From an uncultured Bacteroidales bacterium (GTDB taxonomy: Bacteria; Bacteroidota; Bacteroidia; Bacteroidales; UBA932), in the NCBI GenBank assembly GCA_946546175.1, contig CAMNNY010000128.1, positions 1-39,852 on the forward strand: a stretch of DNA of 39,852 nucleotides. The letters run 5' to 3'. Under the pieces are notes generated by a model. It did not search any database. It was not told the origin of the DNA and saw only the letters and a program-made list of their open reading frames with translations. The stretch's first letter is position 1. Each line of letters starts with the position of its first letter. A program made the translations under genes and the position numbers. Below, piece after piece: positions 15,795 to 25,328 of this stretch.

Positions 15795-17075
15795 ATGAAG
15801 ATAATCAGCAACAAGGAATACAACCGGCTGCTCCGGATCAAGGGCTACTACGACGGCGACAACGCCGATAACGAGTACTTCAAACAGATCGCCGCCCAGC
15901 TGGTCGGCCTGCGCCTTCCCGGCATCACCGGCCTGGGACGCGAGGAGATCAAGAAAGCCTACGAGACCATCGCCCCGGTGAACGGAGTGGTGGATTACAT
16001 CGCTGACAACGTGGGAGAGGTGATGAAATACCTCGAGCTCCGGAAGCTCAAACAGGACGGCAGCTACGACTACGTGGACAAACACTGGCTGCTGGACGTC
16101 CTGCGCAAGCCCAACGACCGCTACAACCTGCGCCGCTTCGGAAAGGCCTGGGCCGTGAACAGGCTCCTCTTCGGAGACGCCTGGGTCTACGCGCCGCTGA
16201 CCGCCGGTAAAGACCGCAAGATAAACCCCAAGATCGGAATGTTTGTGCTGCCCAGCCAGAAAGTGTCCGTGGACGCCGGAGGCCTGAACAAGCCCATCAA
16301 GGGAGTCAAGCTCATCGGCACAACCGGCGACGAAATCGACATCGAGGGTAAGGTCTTCGAGAGCTTCGACTACAACCTGGACGATACCTCCTTCTTCGGG
16401 ACCAGCAAGGTGGTGGCTGCAGCCGTCTACCTTTCCATCCTTGACAAGGGCATGAGGCGCCAGGACGTGGCGCTGGACAACGGAGGCGTCTCCGGCATCA
16501 TCACCCCCAAGGCAGACAGCGAATACGGCATCAAGCCCCAGGACGCAGACCAGGTCGAGAAAGACGTGAACGGCTCCGGCAGCTTCAACAAGCTCAAGGC
16601 GCTGCGGACACCCATCGAGTACCACGCCATCGGAAACACCCCGGTGGACCTGGGCATCCTCGCATCACACAAAGAGGCCGTCACCGCCCTCTGCTTCGTT
16701 TTCCGTCTGCCGGTGGACCTTTACTATGGCCAGGCCAAATACGAAAATGCCAAGGAGGCAAAGAAGACCATCTACGAGCAGCAGGCCATCCCGCTGGCGG
16801 AGGAATTCGCTCAGGACCTGCTCTCTTACTGCAAGCTGGACCAGGAGTTCGAGCTGGTCATCAACCGGGACGAGATCCCGGCCCTCCAGGAGAAACCCAC
16901 CGAGGTGCTGGACCGCATCACCAAGATGCACGGCACCCTCAACGAGCTGCGAGAGGCAAACGGTTTCGATCCCATCGACGAGCCCTACGCCGACGAGCCC
17001 ATCCTGCCCATTGGCGTCCAGTTCGGAAACGAGACCTACGACATCAACGAAACCGAACCGGCTCCCGCAAATTAA
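15795..17075 (+). CDS. HK97-type portal protein
   Basis: Position after terL; VNGVVDYIADNVGEVMKYLEL...LLFGDAWVYAPL. Confidence 0.85.
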   Translation: MKIISNKEYNRLLRIKGYYDGDNADNEYFKQIAAQLVGLRLPGITGLGREEIKKAYETIAPVNGVVDYIADNVGEVMKYLELRKLKQDGSYDYVDKHWLLDVLRKPNDRYNLRRFGKAWAVNRLLFGDAWVYAPLTAGKDRKINPKIGMFVLPSQKVSVDAGGLNKPIKGVKLIGTTGDEIDIEGKVFESFDYNLDDTSFFGTSKVVAAAVYLSILDKGMRRQDVALDNGGVSGIITPKADSEYGIKPQDADQVEKDVNGSGSFNKLKALRTPIEYHAIGNTPVDLGILASHKEAVTALCFVFRLPVDLYYGQAKYENAKEAKKTIYEQQAIPLAEEFAQDLLSYCKLDQEFELVINRDEIPALQEKPTEVLDRITKMHGTLNELREANGFDPIDEPYADEPILPIGVQFGNETYDINETEPAPAN

Positions 17076-17162
17076 GACCGGGCCCCAGGCCGGGCACACC
17101 CTCTGCGACATAGCCGCGCAGACAAGTGAAACGGCGGGCATACTTGGGGCCTTTTCAGAACA

Positions 17163-17942
17163 ATGATAAAAAAGCGACGCATAACAGCGGCAGAGCGAAA
17201 GCACCAAGACTACCTCCGCCGCAAAGGACTCAAGGTCGGGCACGTTTACGAGGCCCGGCTTTTGCGCGCCCGGGCTCACGAGGTGAAACGAGTGCTGGAC
17301 ATCTGCGCCCAGTATGACAACCCGCAGCACTGGCCCGGCCTCATTGACACCTACCTGGACGAGACCGGCTACCTGCCCAAGTGGTGGAACGGCCTCTATC
17401 AGGACACCGGCCTGCCGATGTGCAAGAGCACGGCCCGCGACCTCAACCAGGCCAAAGCCGCGGAGGACGATATGCTCTGGCTGGGCAGCCTTCAGGACTA
17501 CGCCGCCAACCGCGCCGGATCCGAAATCGTCGTCGTCAGCGGCACCCTCCGAGAGACCCTCATCGACATCCTCCGGGACGAGATGGCAGAGGAATACGGC
17601 CTCGGCATCGAGAAGCTCACCAAGCGCATCTACAACAAGTACAAGGAGCTCGCAAAGTGGCAGGTCCGCCGCATCGCCCAGACGGAGTCCATGGTCGCAA
17701 TGGCGGACGCCGCCAACATCGCAGCCGGCACACTGGACATCGGATTCACCAAGCAGTGGTGCATCAGCGGCCTGGGCAACACCCGGGACACCCACGAGAT
17801 CATGGACGGCATCGAGGTGGACCAGACGGAGCCCTTCGAGCTGCCAGGCGGGATGCTCATGTACCCGCACGATGGGAGCCTCGGAGCCGACGCCGCGGAG
17901 ATCATCAACTGCGCCTGCTGCTGCATCCGCCGGCCCAAGTGA
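17163..17942 (+). CDS. Head morphogenesis (Mu gpF-like) protein
   Basis: Position; RRIAQTESMVAMADAANIAAG...GNTRDTHEIMDGIEVD. Confidence 0.8.
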   Translation: MIKKRRITAAERKHQDYLRRKGLKVGHVYEARLLRARAHEVKRVLDICAQYDNPQHWPGLIDTYLDETGYLPKWWNGLYQDTGLPMCKSTARDLNQAKAAEDDMLWLGSLQDYAANRAGSEIVVVSGTLRETLIDILRDEMAEEYGLGIEKLTKRIYNKYKELAKWQVRRIAQTESMVAMADAANIAAGTLDIGFTKQWCISGLGNTRDTHEIMDGIEVDQTEPFELPGGMLMYPHDGSLGADAAEIINCACCCIRRPK

Positions 17943-18015
17943 GCAACCAAATGCACGGTAAAAAATCAGCATAACCACGGAACTCTTTATAATTTCGCAC
18001 AAAAGACAGCACGCC
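17943..18015 (+). promoter_or_regulatory. Late-promoter-like repeat, copy 2
   Basis: GCAACCAAATGCAC at 17943, CTTTATAATTTCGCAC at 17985. Confidence 0.65.
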
Positions 18016-18615
18016 ATGAACAAAGAGACCCAATACAAGACCCACATCCATCAGGTCGAAATCAAGGCCAAGAGTGAGGATGGCAAGACCCTCCACATCA
18101 AGGCCTATGCCTGCGCCTTCGGGAATGTGGATAGCTGGGGAGACCTCATAGCTCCCACAGCCTGCGACGACTTCCTCAAGAGCGAGGACGCCAAGCGCAT
18201 GAAGCTCTGCTACCAGCACGACTCGCACGAGGTCATCGGTGTGATCACCGACAAGGGAGTGGACGCCATCGGCCTCTGGTTCGAGGCGGACATCATCGAC
18301 ACCGCCACCGGCCTCGACGTCCAGAAGCTCATCAAGGCCGGCGCCATTGATGAGTTCTCCATCGGCTACTACGCAGACAAGTACCGCTACGAGAAGATGG
18401 ACGGCTACGAATACGAGATCCGAGTTCTTGAGGCCATCACCATCGTGGAGGTCTCACCGGTGACCCGGGCCGCCAACCCCAAGGCCATCCTCCTGGACGC
18501 CAAGAGCGAAAAGGAAATGGCCTCCAGCTTGCAGACGATGGCGCCCGAGGACTTCCAAGCCCTCAAGACCGCCGTCGATAATGAATTTGCAAGGCGAGTG
18601 CTCGCCAGTTTATAA
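18016..18615 (+). CDS. HK97-family prohead protease
   Basis: HIKAYACAFGNVDSWGDLIAPTACDDFL...CYQHDSHEVIGVITD. Confidence 0.9.
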   Translation: MNKETQYKTHIHQVEIKAKSEDGKTLHIKAYACAFGNVDSWGDLIAPTACDDFLKSEDAKRMKLCYQHDSHEVIGVITDKGVDAIGLWFEADIIDTATGLDVQKLIKAGAIDEFSIGYYADKYRYEKMDGYEYEIRVLEAITIVEVSPVTRAANPKAILLDAKSEKEMASSLQTMAPEDFQALKTAVDNEFARRVLASL

Positions 18616-18638
18616 ATTAACCATAACCCAATCCAGCC

Positions 18639-19883
18639 ATGACTGAATTCGAAAAGAAAGCGGAAGAAATCCGCCAGAGCGCCGAGCAGGCAAAAGCCGA
18701 AGCTCAGGCCGCCAAGGCTGAAGCAGCTGCTGCAAAGGCAGAGGCCGAAGCCGCCAAGGGCGAGCTCGCCACCAAGAGCGCTGAGCTCAAGACCGCCCAG
18801 GAGAACATCGACAACCTCGACGCCAGCGTCAAGGAACACGCCGCCACCATTGAGGAGCTCAAAAAGTCCCTCAAGGCCGCCAAGAGCGTAGGCTTTAAGG
18901 CCGCCTTCCGTGCAGCCCTCGAGGAGAAGAAAGAGGCTATCAAGAAAGCCATCGATTCCAAGACCGAAAAGTTCGAGGTCACCCTCGAGCTCAAGAACGT
19001 CAACGACATCGGTACCAGCCAGATCAGCCCCAACAACCGCCTCGGCATCGCCGACGATCCCACCATCTACGCCGCTGCCCCCGTGGCCAACGCATTCATC
19101 GTAGCCTTTGGCCTGCGCCCTCGCACCGCCAACAAGCTCGGATGGATCGAGTCCACCAAGCAGGCCGTCGTAGACTACGTGGCCGAGCTCGCACAGAACA
19201 CCAACAAGAGCGACGTCTCCTTCAGCGAGAAGACCCGCGCATTTGGTAAGCTGGCCACCCTGGTCCGCATCTCCACCGAATTCGAGGACTGGTTCGAGCA
19301 GCTCTACAACTACTGCGTGAACCAGGGCGTCCGCATGATCGAGGACAAGCTCGACGAGGAGATCTGGAAAGGCGTCGGCGCTGACTCCGGTGCAGGCACC
19401 AGCCCCAACAAGATCTACGGCCTTAAGAGCCAGGCCACTGCCTTCTCCGCTCTTGCAGCCCACGCCGTTAAGAAAGCCAACGAAGCAGACGTCATCTTCG
19501 ACGCCGTCGACCAGATCGGCAAGGAGGGCTTCCACGCCAACGCCGCCTTTGTGACCTGGGCTATTTTCCGCGCCATCAAGTCCCTCAAGGACGAGAACGG
19601 AAACTACCTCTACGACAAGATCACCGGAATGCTCTCCGGCATTCGCATCTACCCGACCACCCGCCTCTCCTCCGGTGAGATCCTCGTGGCCGACACCAAC
19701 GCCGCAGAGGTCTATGCTGGCAACAGCTTCGAGCTCGAGTTCATCCGCAACGGCGCCTACGACGCATACGACGTCTACTTCCGCAAGGCCGCGCAGACCA
19801 AGGTGCCGACTCCCAACAAGAAAGGCCTCATCTACGTCGCCAGCGTTGCGACCGCCATCACCGCTCTCGCCCCGAGCGCATAA
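18639..19883 (+). CDS. HK97-family major capsid protein with N-terminal coiled-coil scaffold-like domain
   Basis: Coiled-coil N terminus; LRIYPTTRLSSGEILVAD-type C-terminal region; follows the protease. Confidence 0.9.
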   Translation: MTEFEKKAEEIRQSAEQAKAEAQAAKAEAAAAKAEAEAAKGELATKSAELKTAQENIDNLDASVKEHAATIEELKKSLKAAKSVGFKAAFRAALEEKKEAIKKAIDSKTEKFEVTLELKNVNDIGTSQISPNNRLGIADDPTIYAAAPVANAFIVAFGLRPRTANKLGWIESTKQAVVDYVAELAQNTNKSDVSFSEKTRAFGKLATLVRISTEFEDWFEQLYNYCVNQGVRMIEDKLDEEIWKGVGADSGAGTSPNKIYGLKSQATAFSALAAHAVKKANEADVIFDAVDQIGKEGFHANAAFVTWAIFRAIKSLKDENGNYLYDKITGMLSGIRIYPTTRLSSGEILVADTNAAEVYAGNSFELEFIRNGAYDAYDVYFRKAAQTKVPTPNKKGLIYVASVATAITALAPSA

Positions 19884-19899
19884 CCGCCCACCTCGCCCC

Positions 19900-19933
19900 G
19901 GGAGCCGGATCGCCATCGCCGGCTCCCTTTTTT
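19900..19933 (+). terminator. Strong intrinsic terminator after the capsid gene
   Basis: GGGAGCCGG-N10-CCGGCTCCC-TTTTTT. Confidence 0.85.
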
Positions 19934-19952
19934 CCTTTAAGCATTGACGCCG

Positions 19953-20423
19953 ATGATACAGGTACGAATTATAGAAAGCGGAGAGCCGCAGACTGACCAC
20001 CTTGAGCAGTTCAAACAATACGCATCAGTCCCTGACGACAGCCGGGACGGCGTGCTGCAGAAGATGCTCAAGAGGGCCATGCTTGCCGTCCAGGAGCACT
20101 CGGACACCGCCCTCCTCCCTTGCAAGTTCGAACTGACCATCACCGACGTCAAGCCGGAAGACAGGATCCGCCTCTATCAAGGCGGAAAGACCGTCACCCG
20201 GGCAGAGGACCAGGACGGCCAGCCGGTCGAATTCACCCAGGAGGGAAGCAGCATCCGCGTCAGCAGGCGCTGCGCCACCCTCGTGGTCGTGTACCAAAAC
20301 GAGGTCAACATCCCCGAGGCCGAGAAGCTGCAGCCAGTCGTCTGGCAGCTGGCCACGGCCATCTACGACGGAGAGGACCCCAAGGTCCAGGCTTCCATCT
20401 TGAAAACCACCTACGGACTATGA
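19953..20423 (+). CDS. Head-tail connector (gp6-like)
   Basis: Position; ATG at 19953; LATAIYDGEDPKVQAS. Confidence 0.7.
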   Translation: MIQVRIIESGEPQTDHLEQFKQYASVPDDSRDGVLQKMLKRAMLAVQEHSDTALLPCKFELTITDVKPEDRIRLYQGGKTVTRAEDQDGQPVEFTQEGSSIRVSRRCATLVVVYQNEVNIPEAEKLQPVVWQLATAIYDGEDPKVQASILKTTYGL

Positions 20424-20791
20424 GACGAGACCCCCAGAACGCCCGCCGGTTTAATGACCGCGTAATCCTCACCAAGGCGGTGGCCACCGTTGACTCGATG
20501 AGCCACGCCGCAATGGGGACGCCACGGATCGTGCTGGAGGCCTACGCCCAGGTCCGGCAGATGAGCGCCACGAAGACGATGCTCACCTTCCAACAGGCAG
20601 ACGTCGTCGGAGTGGACATCGAAATGCGAAAGCCCGCCGTGGACTTTGACGGACTCATCTGGAGAGGGCACGAGGTCCACTTCCCCACGCCCGAGGACGT
20701 GGACAACCGCGGAAGATACATCCGCATCAGCGGCTGGTACCAGAGCGACGATCCAATCCAGGAGGAGCCCGAGCCAGAGGAGGAAGACTAA
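20420..20791 (+). CDS. Head closure/adaptor protein
   Basis: RFNDRVILTKAVATVDSMSHAA...FDGLIWRGHEVHF; in the frame of ORF 20120..20791. Confidence 0.7.
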   Translation: MRRDPQNARRFNDRVILTKAVATVDSMSHAAMGTPRIVLEAYAQVRQMSATKTMLTFQQADVVGVDIEMRKPAVDFDGLIWRGHEVHFPTPEDVDNRGRYIRISGWYQSDDPIQEEPEPEEED

Positions 20792-21294
20792 TGGCCGGGC
20801 CCCTCGATGTGGAGGGCCTCGACAAGCTGCTCCGGGCCTTTGACAGAGCGGAGAAAGACGTCCGCAAAGCAGCGATGAAAGGACTACAGAAAGCCGGCCT
20901 CGGCATCATCGCAGATGCGCAGATGAACCTGCGCGACAACAGCTCGGTGGTGACAGGCCTCCTCCGCCAAAGCGGCAAGGTCCAAAAGGTGGACGAAGAA
21001 AACCTCGACGTCGGCTTTTTTGATTCACAGAACAGACAAAGCGGCTACGCCTACTTTGTAGAGTACGGAAGACGCGCCGGACGGATGCCACCGCCGGATG
21101 AACTCGCGCAATGGGCATACAAGAAATACCAGCTGCACGACCGGAAAGCAGCCCGGGCCGCAGGATGGGCGCTGGCAGTGAAGATAGCGAAAGAGGGCAC
21201 GAAGCCTCATCCATTCTTTGCTCCAGCGATTGACAAAAACAAGAGCAAGATCATCGACGCCATAGGAGGCGCGATAAACGACGAAACACGATGA
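20791..21294 (+). CDS. HK97 gp10-like tail completion protein
   Basis: Position; GLDKLLRAFDRAEKDVRKAAMKGLQKAGLGIIADAQ...FVEYGRRAGR. Confidence 0.8.
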   Translation: MAGPLDVEGLDKLLRAFDRAEKDVRKAAMKGLQKAGLGIIADAQMNLRDNSSVVTGLLRQSGKVQKVDEENLDVGFFDSQNRQSGYAYFVEYGRRAGRMPPPDELAQWAYKKYQLHDRKAARAAGWALAVKIAKEGTKPHPFFAPAIDKNKSKIIDAIGGAINDETR

Positions 21295-21758
21295 GCATCC
21301 TCTCTCGGATTTTTCAAAGATGGCCCCGCCATCAGGTTAGCGGATACCGGACGATTTACAACGCCCTGGTAGCCCAGCTTACCCGCCAGGGAGTGACCAT
21401 CGGCGGAACGGCAAAATATCCCAGAGTGGAGATCCACTCAATCAGGGAGCAGGAGAGGCTCGACAAAGACGGAGCCCTCCGACAGATAAACGTCACCGTG
21501 GAGAGCATCAGCAACCGGAGCCTCGGAGAGGCCACCACGATGAACGAAGACAACCTCCGGCTGCTGACCGAAAATGAACTGGAGCTCACCGGATGGACCT
21601 GCCTCGGCATCCTCCCGGTGCAGCTGCAGGACATGACGGAGAGCAGCGACACAAACAAGATCATATACCGCCTGCTCCAGGAGGTGACCATCTACCTGGA
21701 AAAGACGAAAACCGATACACAGCCGGAGACCCCGGCCCAAGAGCAAGAAAACAATTAA
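21291..21758 (+). CDS. Minor tail/tail terminator-like protein
   Basis: Position between the gp10-like gene and the major tail proteins. Confidence 0.55.
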   Translation: MSILSRIFQRWPRHQVSGYRTIYNALVAQLTRQGVTIGGTAKYPRVEIHSIREQERLDKDGALRQINVTVESISNRSLGEATTMNEDNLRLLTENELELTGWTCLGILPVQLQDMTESSDTNKIIYRLLQEVTIYLEKTKTDTQPETPAQEQENN

Positions 21759-21770
21759 AAGCAATAGACC

Positions 21771-22202
21771 ATGGCAGAACTTGGAAACATCCGCCGCGTT
21801 TATATCGTAACCGGCACCAACGAGCTCACCTACACCTGGCTGTCAGGCGAGCAGACAAACTCCTTCAACAGGACCGCCGAGGCCATCGAGACCAGTGACA
21901 AGAGCACGCAGTGGGCCCAGTTCCTCTCCGGAAAGAAAGGCGCTACCGCTGAAGTTACCGTCTACACGGACGACAGCAACGCCCAGCAGAAAGCAGCCCT
22001 GGCCGGGCTGCATAACGGCTCCACCGTTAAGGTCTTCATTGGCACTCTCTCCACCGGACAGAGCCCCGCACCCTCTGCTGGCGACCTCTTCGACGCCGTC
22101 GTGACCGCCATCAGCGACACCAACGACAATGGCGCCGTCGCTTCCCGCTCCATAAGCCTCACCGCCACTGGAGCCGTCACCCACACTCCCGTAATCTCCT
22201 AA
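21771..22202 (+). CDS. Major tail protein, paralogue 1
   Basis: MAELGN...TWLSGEQTNSFNRTAEAIETSDKSTQWAQFLSGKKGATAEVTVYTDD. Confidence 0.8.
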   Translation: MAELGNIRRVYIVTGTNELTYTWLSGEQTNSFNRTAEAIETSDKSTQWAQFLSGKKGATAEVTVYTDDSNAQQKAALAGLHNGSTVKVFIGTLSTGQSPAPSAGDLFDAVVTAISDTNDNGAVASRSISLTATGAVTHTPVIS

Positions 22203-22215
22203 CACCTGAAGCACC

Positions 22216-22641
22216 ATGGCAGAACTCGGAAACGCACGCAAAGCGTACATCACACTCGGCAGCTCCGGCACACCCACGACCTGGCTCTCCGGAGAGCAGA
22301 CCAATTCCTTTAACAGGACCGCAGAGGCCATCGAGGTCTCCGATAAGAGCACCCAATGGGCGCAGTTCATCGCGGGCAAGAAAGGCGCTACCGCTGAAAT
22401 CACCGTCTATACGGATGACACGGCAGACGGCCCTCAGTACAATGCCATCAAGGCCCTCCACACAGGAGCGACCGTCCGCGTTTTCATTGGCAAGCTGAGC
22501 GGCAGCACCGCCAGCCAGGGCGACGTCTTCACCGCCATTGTCACCGCCATCAGCGACACAAACGACAACGGCGCAGTGGCCAGTCGTAGCATCAGCCTCA
22601 CCGCCACCGGCGAGGTAACCCATTATCCCGCACTGAGCTAA
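22216..22641 (+). CDS. Major tail protein, paralogue 2
   Basis: Clear tandem paralogue of 21771..22202. Confidence 0.8.
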   Translation: MAELGNARKAYITLGSSGTPTTWLSGEQTNSFNRTAEAIEVSDKSTQWAQFIAGKKGATAEITVYTDDTADGPQYNAIKALHTGATVRVFIGKLSGSTASQGDVFTAIVTAISDTNDNGAVASRSISLTATGEVTHYPALS

Positions 22642-23072
22642 TGAGGACCCTACGACGGAAGATACAGCTAAAGGACGGAGTGGAGGTGGACACCCTCTTC
22701 ACTCCGCACCTTTTTAGCTACAAGGATGAGAAAGGCCTCGCCTTGGAGACCGACACGGCCAGCTTTAATTCGGTGCTGGAAGCCTACGCCGACATCTACT
22801 TCCTGGCGGCCATCAACGCCTGGGAGCTGGACGGAAAAGGCACAGCCGACGACTTCCCGCACACCCGCGGAGACTTCCACGAATATGCAGCGGCCAACCC
22901 GCGCGAATTCGCAAAGGATGTGGACTTCGCCGTTCAGGCGCTCACCGGAAAGACAGCCAAGGAATTAGTCGTCGAAAAGCAGAAAGAGGAGAGCGCCGCC
23001 GCAGAGCAAGCAGCCCCCGCAGGTAAAAAAAAAGCATTTGCCTGGATTGGCCGGCTATTGAGGCGTTCCTGA
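22641..23072 (+). CDS. Tail assembly chaperone (gpG-like), zero-frame product
   Basis: Between major tail and tape measure; ends after the GGT AAA AAA AAA slippery run. Confidence 0.8.
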   Translation: MRTLRRKIQLKDGVEVDTLFTPHLFSYKDEKGLALETDTASFNSVLEAYADIYFLAAINAWELDGKGTADDFPHTRGDFHEYAAANPREFAKDVDFAVQALTGKTAKELVVEKQKEESAAAEQAAPAGKKKAFAWIGRLLRRS

Positions 23073-23422
23073 TAGGCCGCTGCGGACTGACTGAAGACCA
23101 GGCTGCTCGAACCAGCTACCACGAATACCAGCTCCGCTTCAAAGGCAAAGAGCAGGAGACCCAGGAGCGCTGGACCGTCGCAAGGTGGATGATGTGGCAG
23201 GAGATGCTCCTGTCCCCGAACATCAAACCCGGGCGCAAACCAAAGACTCCGCAGGCCTTCTGCCGCTTCCCTTGGGAGCAGACCGAAGCAGAGGAGCTGG
23301 CCGAGAAAGCAAAGCAGTACAGGATCACCCCGGAGGAGGAGGCCGAACTCAATCGAATAATGAAAGAATGGGAGGCCAGCAAGGCCTCAAAATCTGCAAC
23401 AGACAATGAGCAAGATAGGTGA
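23033..23422 (+). CDS. Tail assembly chaperone -1 frameshift extension (gpT-like)
   Basis: -1 frame open from the A9 run (23025-23033): SICLDWPAIEAFLIGRCGLTEDQAARTSYHEYQLRFKGKEQETQERWTVARWMMWQEML... Confidence 0.8.
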   Translation, partial: SICLDWPAIEAFLIGRCGLTEDQAARTSYHEYQLRFKGKEQETQERWTVARWMMWQEMLLSPNIKPGRKPKTPQAFCRFPWEQTEAEELAEKAKQYRITPEEEAELNRIMKEWEASKASKSATDNEQDR

Positions 23423-25328
23423 TCTCTTCGTCCGACTCGGACTCAAAAAGGACGAATTCTCCAGAGGCATCAAGGATGCCAAAAAGGAAACCGAGGGCTT
23501 CGGAATCGGTCTGAAGAATATGGCCGCCGGAGCCAAAGTGGCGTGGGCCGCCGTGGCCGCCGCCGTGGTAAAATTTGCCACGGATGCCGTCAAGATGACC
23601 CAGAAATGGGGAGACCAATGGAGGACCACGATGGCGGGCGTCAACGCCGCCTATGGCTCCTTCGTCCGCCAGCTGGCCAGCGGCGAGGGATTCTCTAACC
23701 TCTTCGCCAATATGCGCGAGGCTGCCAGGCTCGCCCGGGAGGCCGCCCAAGAGCTGGACGAGGTCTTCGAGAGAACCACAAGCTACAACTACACCGAAGC
23801 ACAGACCAACAAGGAGATCGCCCAGCTGCAGCTTATTATGCGCGACAGCTCCAAGAGCGACAAGGAGCGAATGGCTGCCGCCCAACAGATCATCCAGAAG
23901 ACGGAGGAGCTGGGCCAACTCAAGAAAGACATCGCCACTCAAGAGGCCGACGGCTATCGGAAGCAGCTCAAGTCCCAGACGAAGATGAACGACGACGAGA
24001 TCAACTTCCTCGTCCGCGAATACAACCAGAACAAAGCCATCATCGACCAGGGCCGCGCCTATCTCAATGAACGGAAGCAGGCCCAGAAAGACAAGACCTG
24101 GCTGAGCATCGGCGCCGCCCTTGACGACACACCAGGAGGCTCGGCCCTGGGCCAGATGCGAGACGATGCCGCACAGAGGGTGAAAGACCTCGACGCCGCC
24201 ACCTCGCAGGCCGTCAAGGACGTGGCCGCCGTACTGCAGAAATACGACAAAGGCAACGATGAGCTCATCAGCAATCTCGCAAAAGCAGAGGTCGCCGTCA
24301 TCAACGTGGATACCGCGATGTACCACGCCCAGATGCGCGCAACCTCGATGCTCGGATCCTTGAGCAAGGCGGGCTCCGGAGTGAGCACAGACGACACCAC
24401 GGATCCAGGAGCTGAAGCAGCCGCGAAGATTCAACAGCGAGCAGTGGACTCGGCCAAGAGCGAGCTGCACCTTCTGGCAGAGAAATACAACGCCGAGAAA
24501 GCCCTGCTCCAGCAATATGGAATGGACACCGAGGCGCTGACCAAAGAGTACGAGGCCAACACCTACAAGATCCTCCTCGACTACACCAACAAGCGCGGTG
24601 CCAACGCCCAGGAGCGAGAGGCCCTGCTACGCGAAGCCTACAAGGCAGAGAAAGACGAGCTGCAGCAGGCCGGCATCGACACCACCACCCTGACGGACAC
24701 CTTCATGAAGCGCCTGCTCGAGATATCCGACGAGGGCTTCCAAGAATTCGTGGATCAGCTCGATGAGGAATTCCCCATAGAGCTGGAACCTATCGAGATA
24801 GTCGACGACGAATTCCAGGCCTGGCTGGACCAGCTGGAGCGAAACGTGGAGAGGGCAAAGGAAATCACCGAAGACTTCCACAACGCCGTGGTCGCCGGCT
24901 TCAGTGATGCCTGCCAGGAGATGGCAGACCAGCTCTTCGGACTTGAGGACTTCAATCCCGCATCCGTTATCAAAGCTCTGCTGGACCCCCTCTGCAAGAT
25001 GGCCATCACCGCCGGTGAGATCATCATGCTCGAGGGCATCGCTACCGTAGCCGCCAAGGACGCCCTGCTCTCCTTCGGATGGACCGGCTACGGAGCTATC
25101 GCCGCCGGCGCCGCTCTTATGGCAGCTGGCGCTGCGGCAAGCGCCGGCCTCGCCGCACTTGCGAAGAACGGAGGCAGCGCCACGTCCTCCAGCACCTACC
25201 AGGGAGGAGGCGGAGCCGCCTCAACCCAGACCATCAAGACGGAGCTCGAGGTGGTGGTGACCGGACGCATTTCCGGACGCGACCTCGTCCTCTCCGGACA
25301 GAGAACCGTAAGCGAGAACAACCGATGA
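23406..25328 (+). CDS. Tape measure protein
   Basis: Coiled-coil plus Ala/Gly hydrophobic stretch; position. Confidence 0.85.
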   Translation: MSKIGDLFVRLGLKKDEFSRGIKDAKKETEGFGIGLKNMAAGAKVAWAAVAAAVVKFATDAVKMTQKWGDQWRTTMAGVNAAYGSFVRQLASGEGFSNLFANMREAARLAREAAQELDEVFERTTSYNYTEAQTNKEIAQLQLIMRDSSKSDKERMAAAQQIIQKTEELGQLKKDIATQEADGYRKQLKSQTKMNDDEINFLVREYNQNKAIIDQGRAYLNERKQAQKDKTWLSIGAALDDTPGGSALGQMRDDAAQRVKDLDAATSQAVKDVAAVLQKYDKGNDELISNLAKAEVAVINVDTAMYHAQMRATSMLGSLSKAGSGVSTDDTTDPGAEAAAKIQQRAVDSAKSELHLLAEKYNAEKALLQQYGMDTEALTKEYEANTYKILLDYTNKRGANAQEREALLREAYKAEKDELQQAGIDTTTLTDTFMKRLLEISDEGFQEFVDQLDEEFPIELEPIEIVDDEFQAWLDQLERNVERAKEITEDFHNAVVAGFSDACQEMADQLFGLEDFNPASVIKALLDPLCKMAITAGEIIMLEGIATVAAKDALLSFGWTGYGAIAAGAALMAAGAAASAGLAALAKNGGSATSSSTYQGGGGAASTQTIKTELEVVVTGRISGRDLVLSGQRTVSENNR

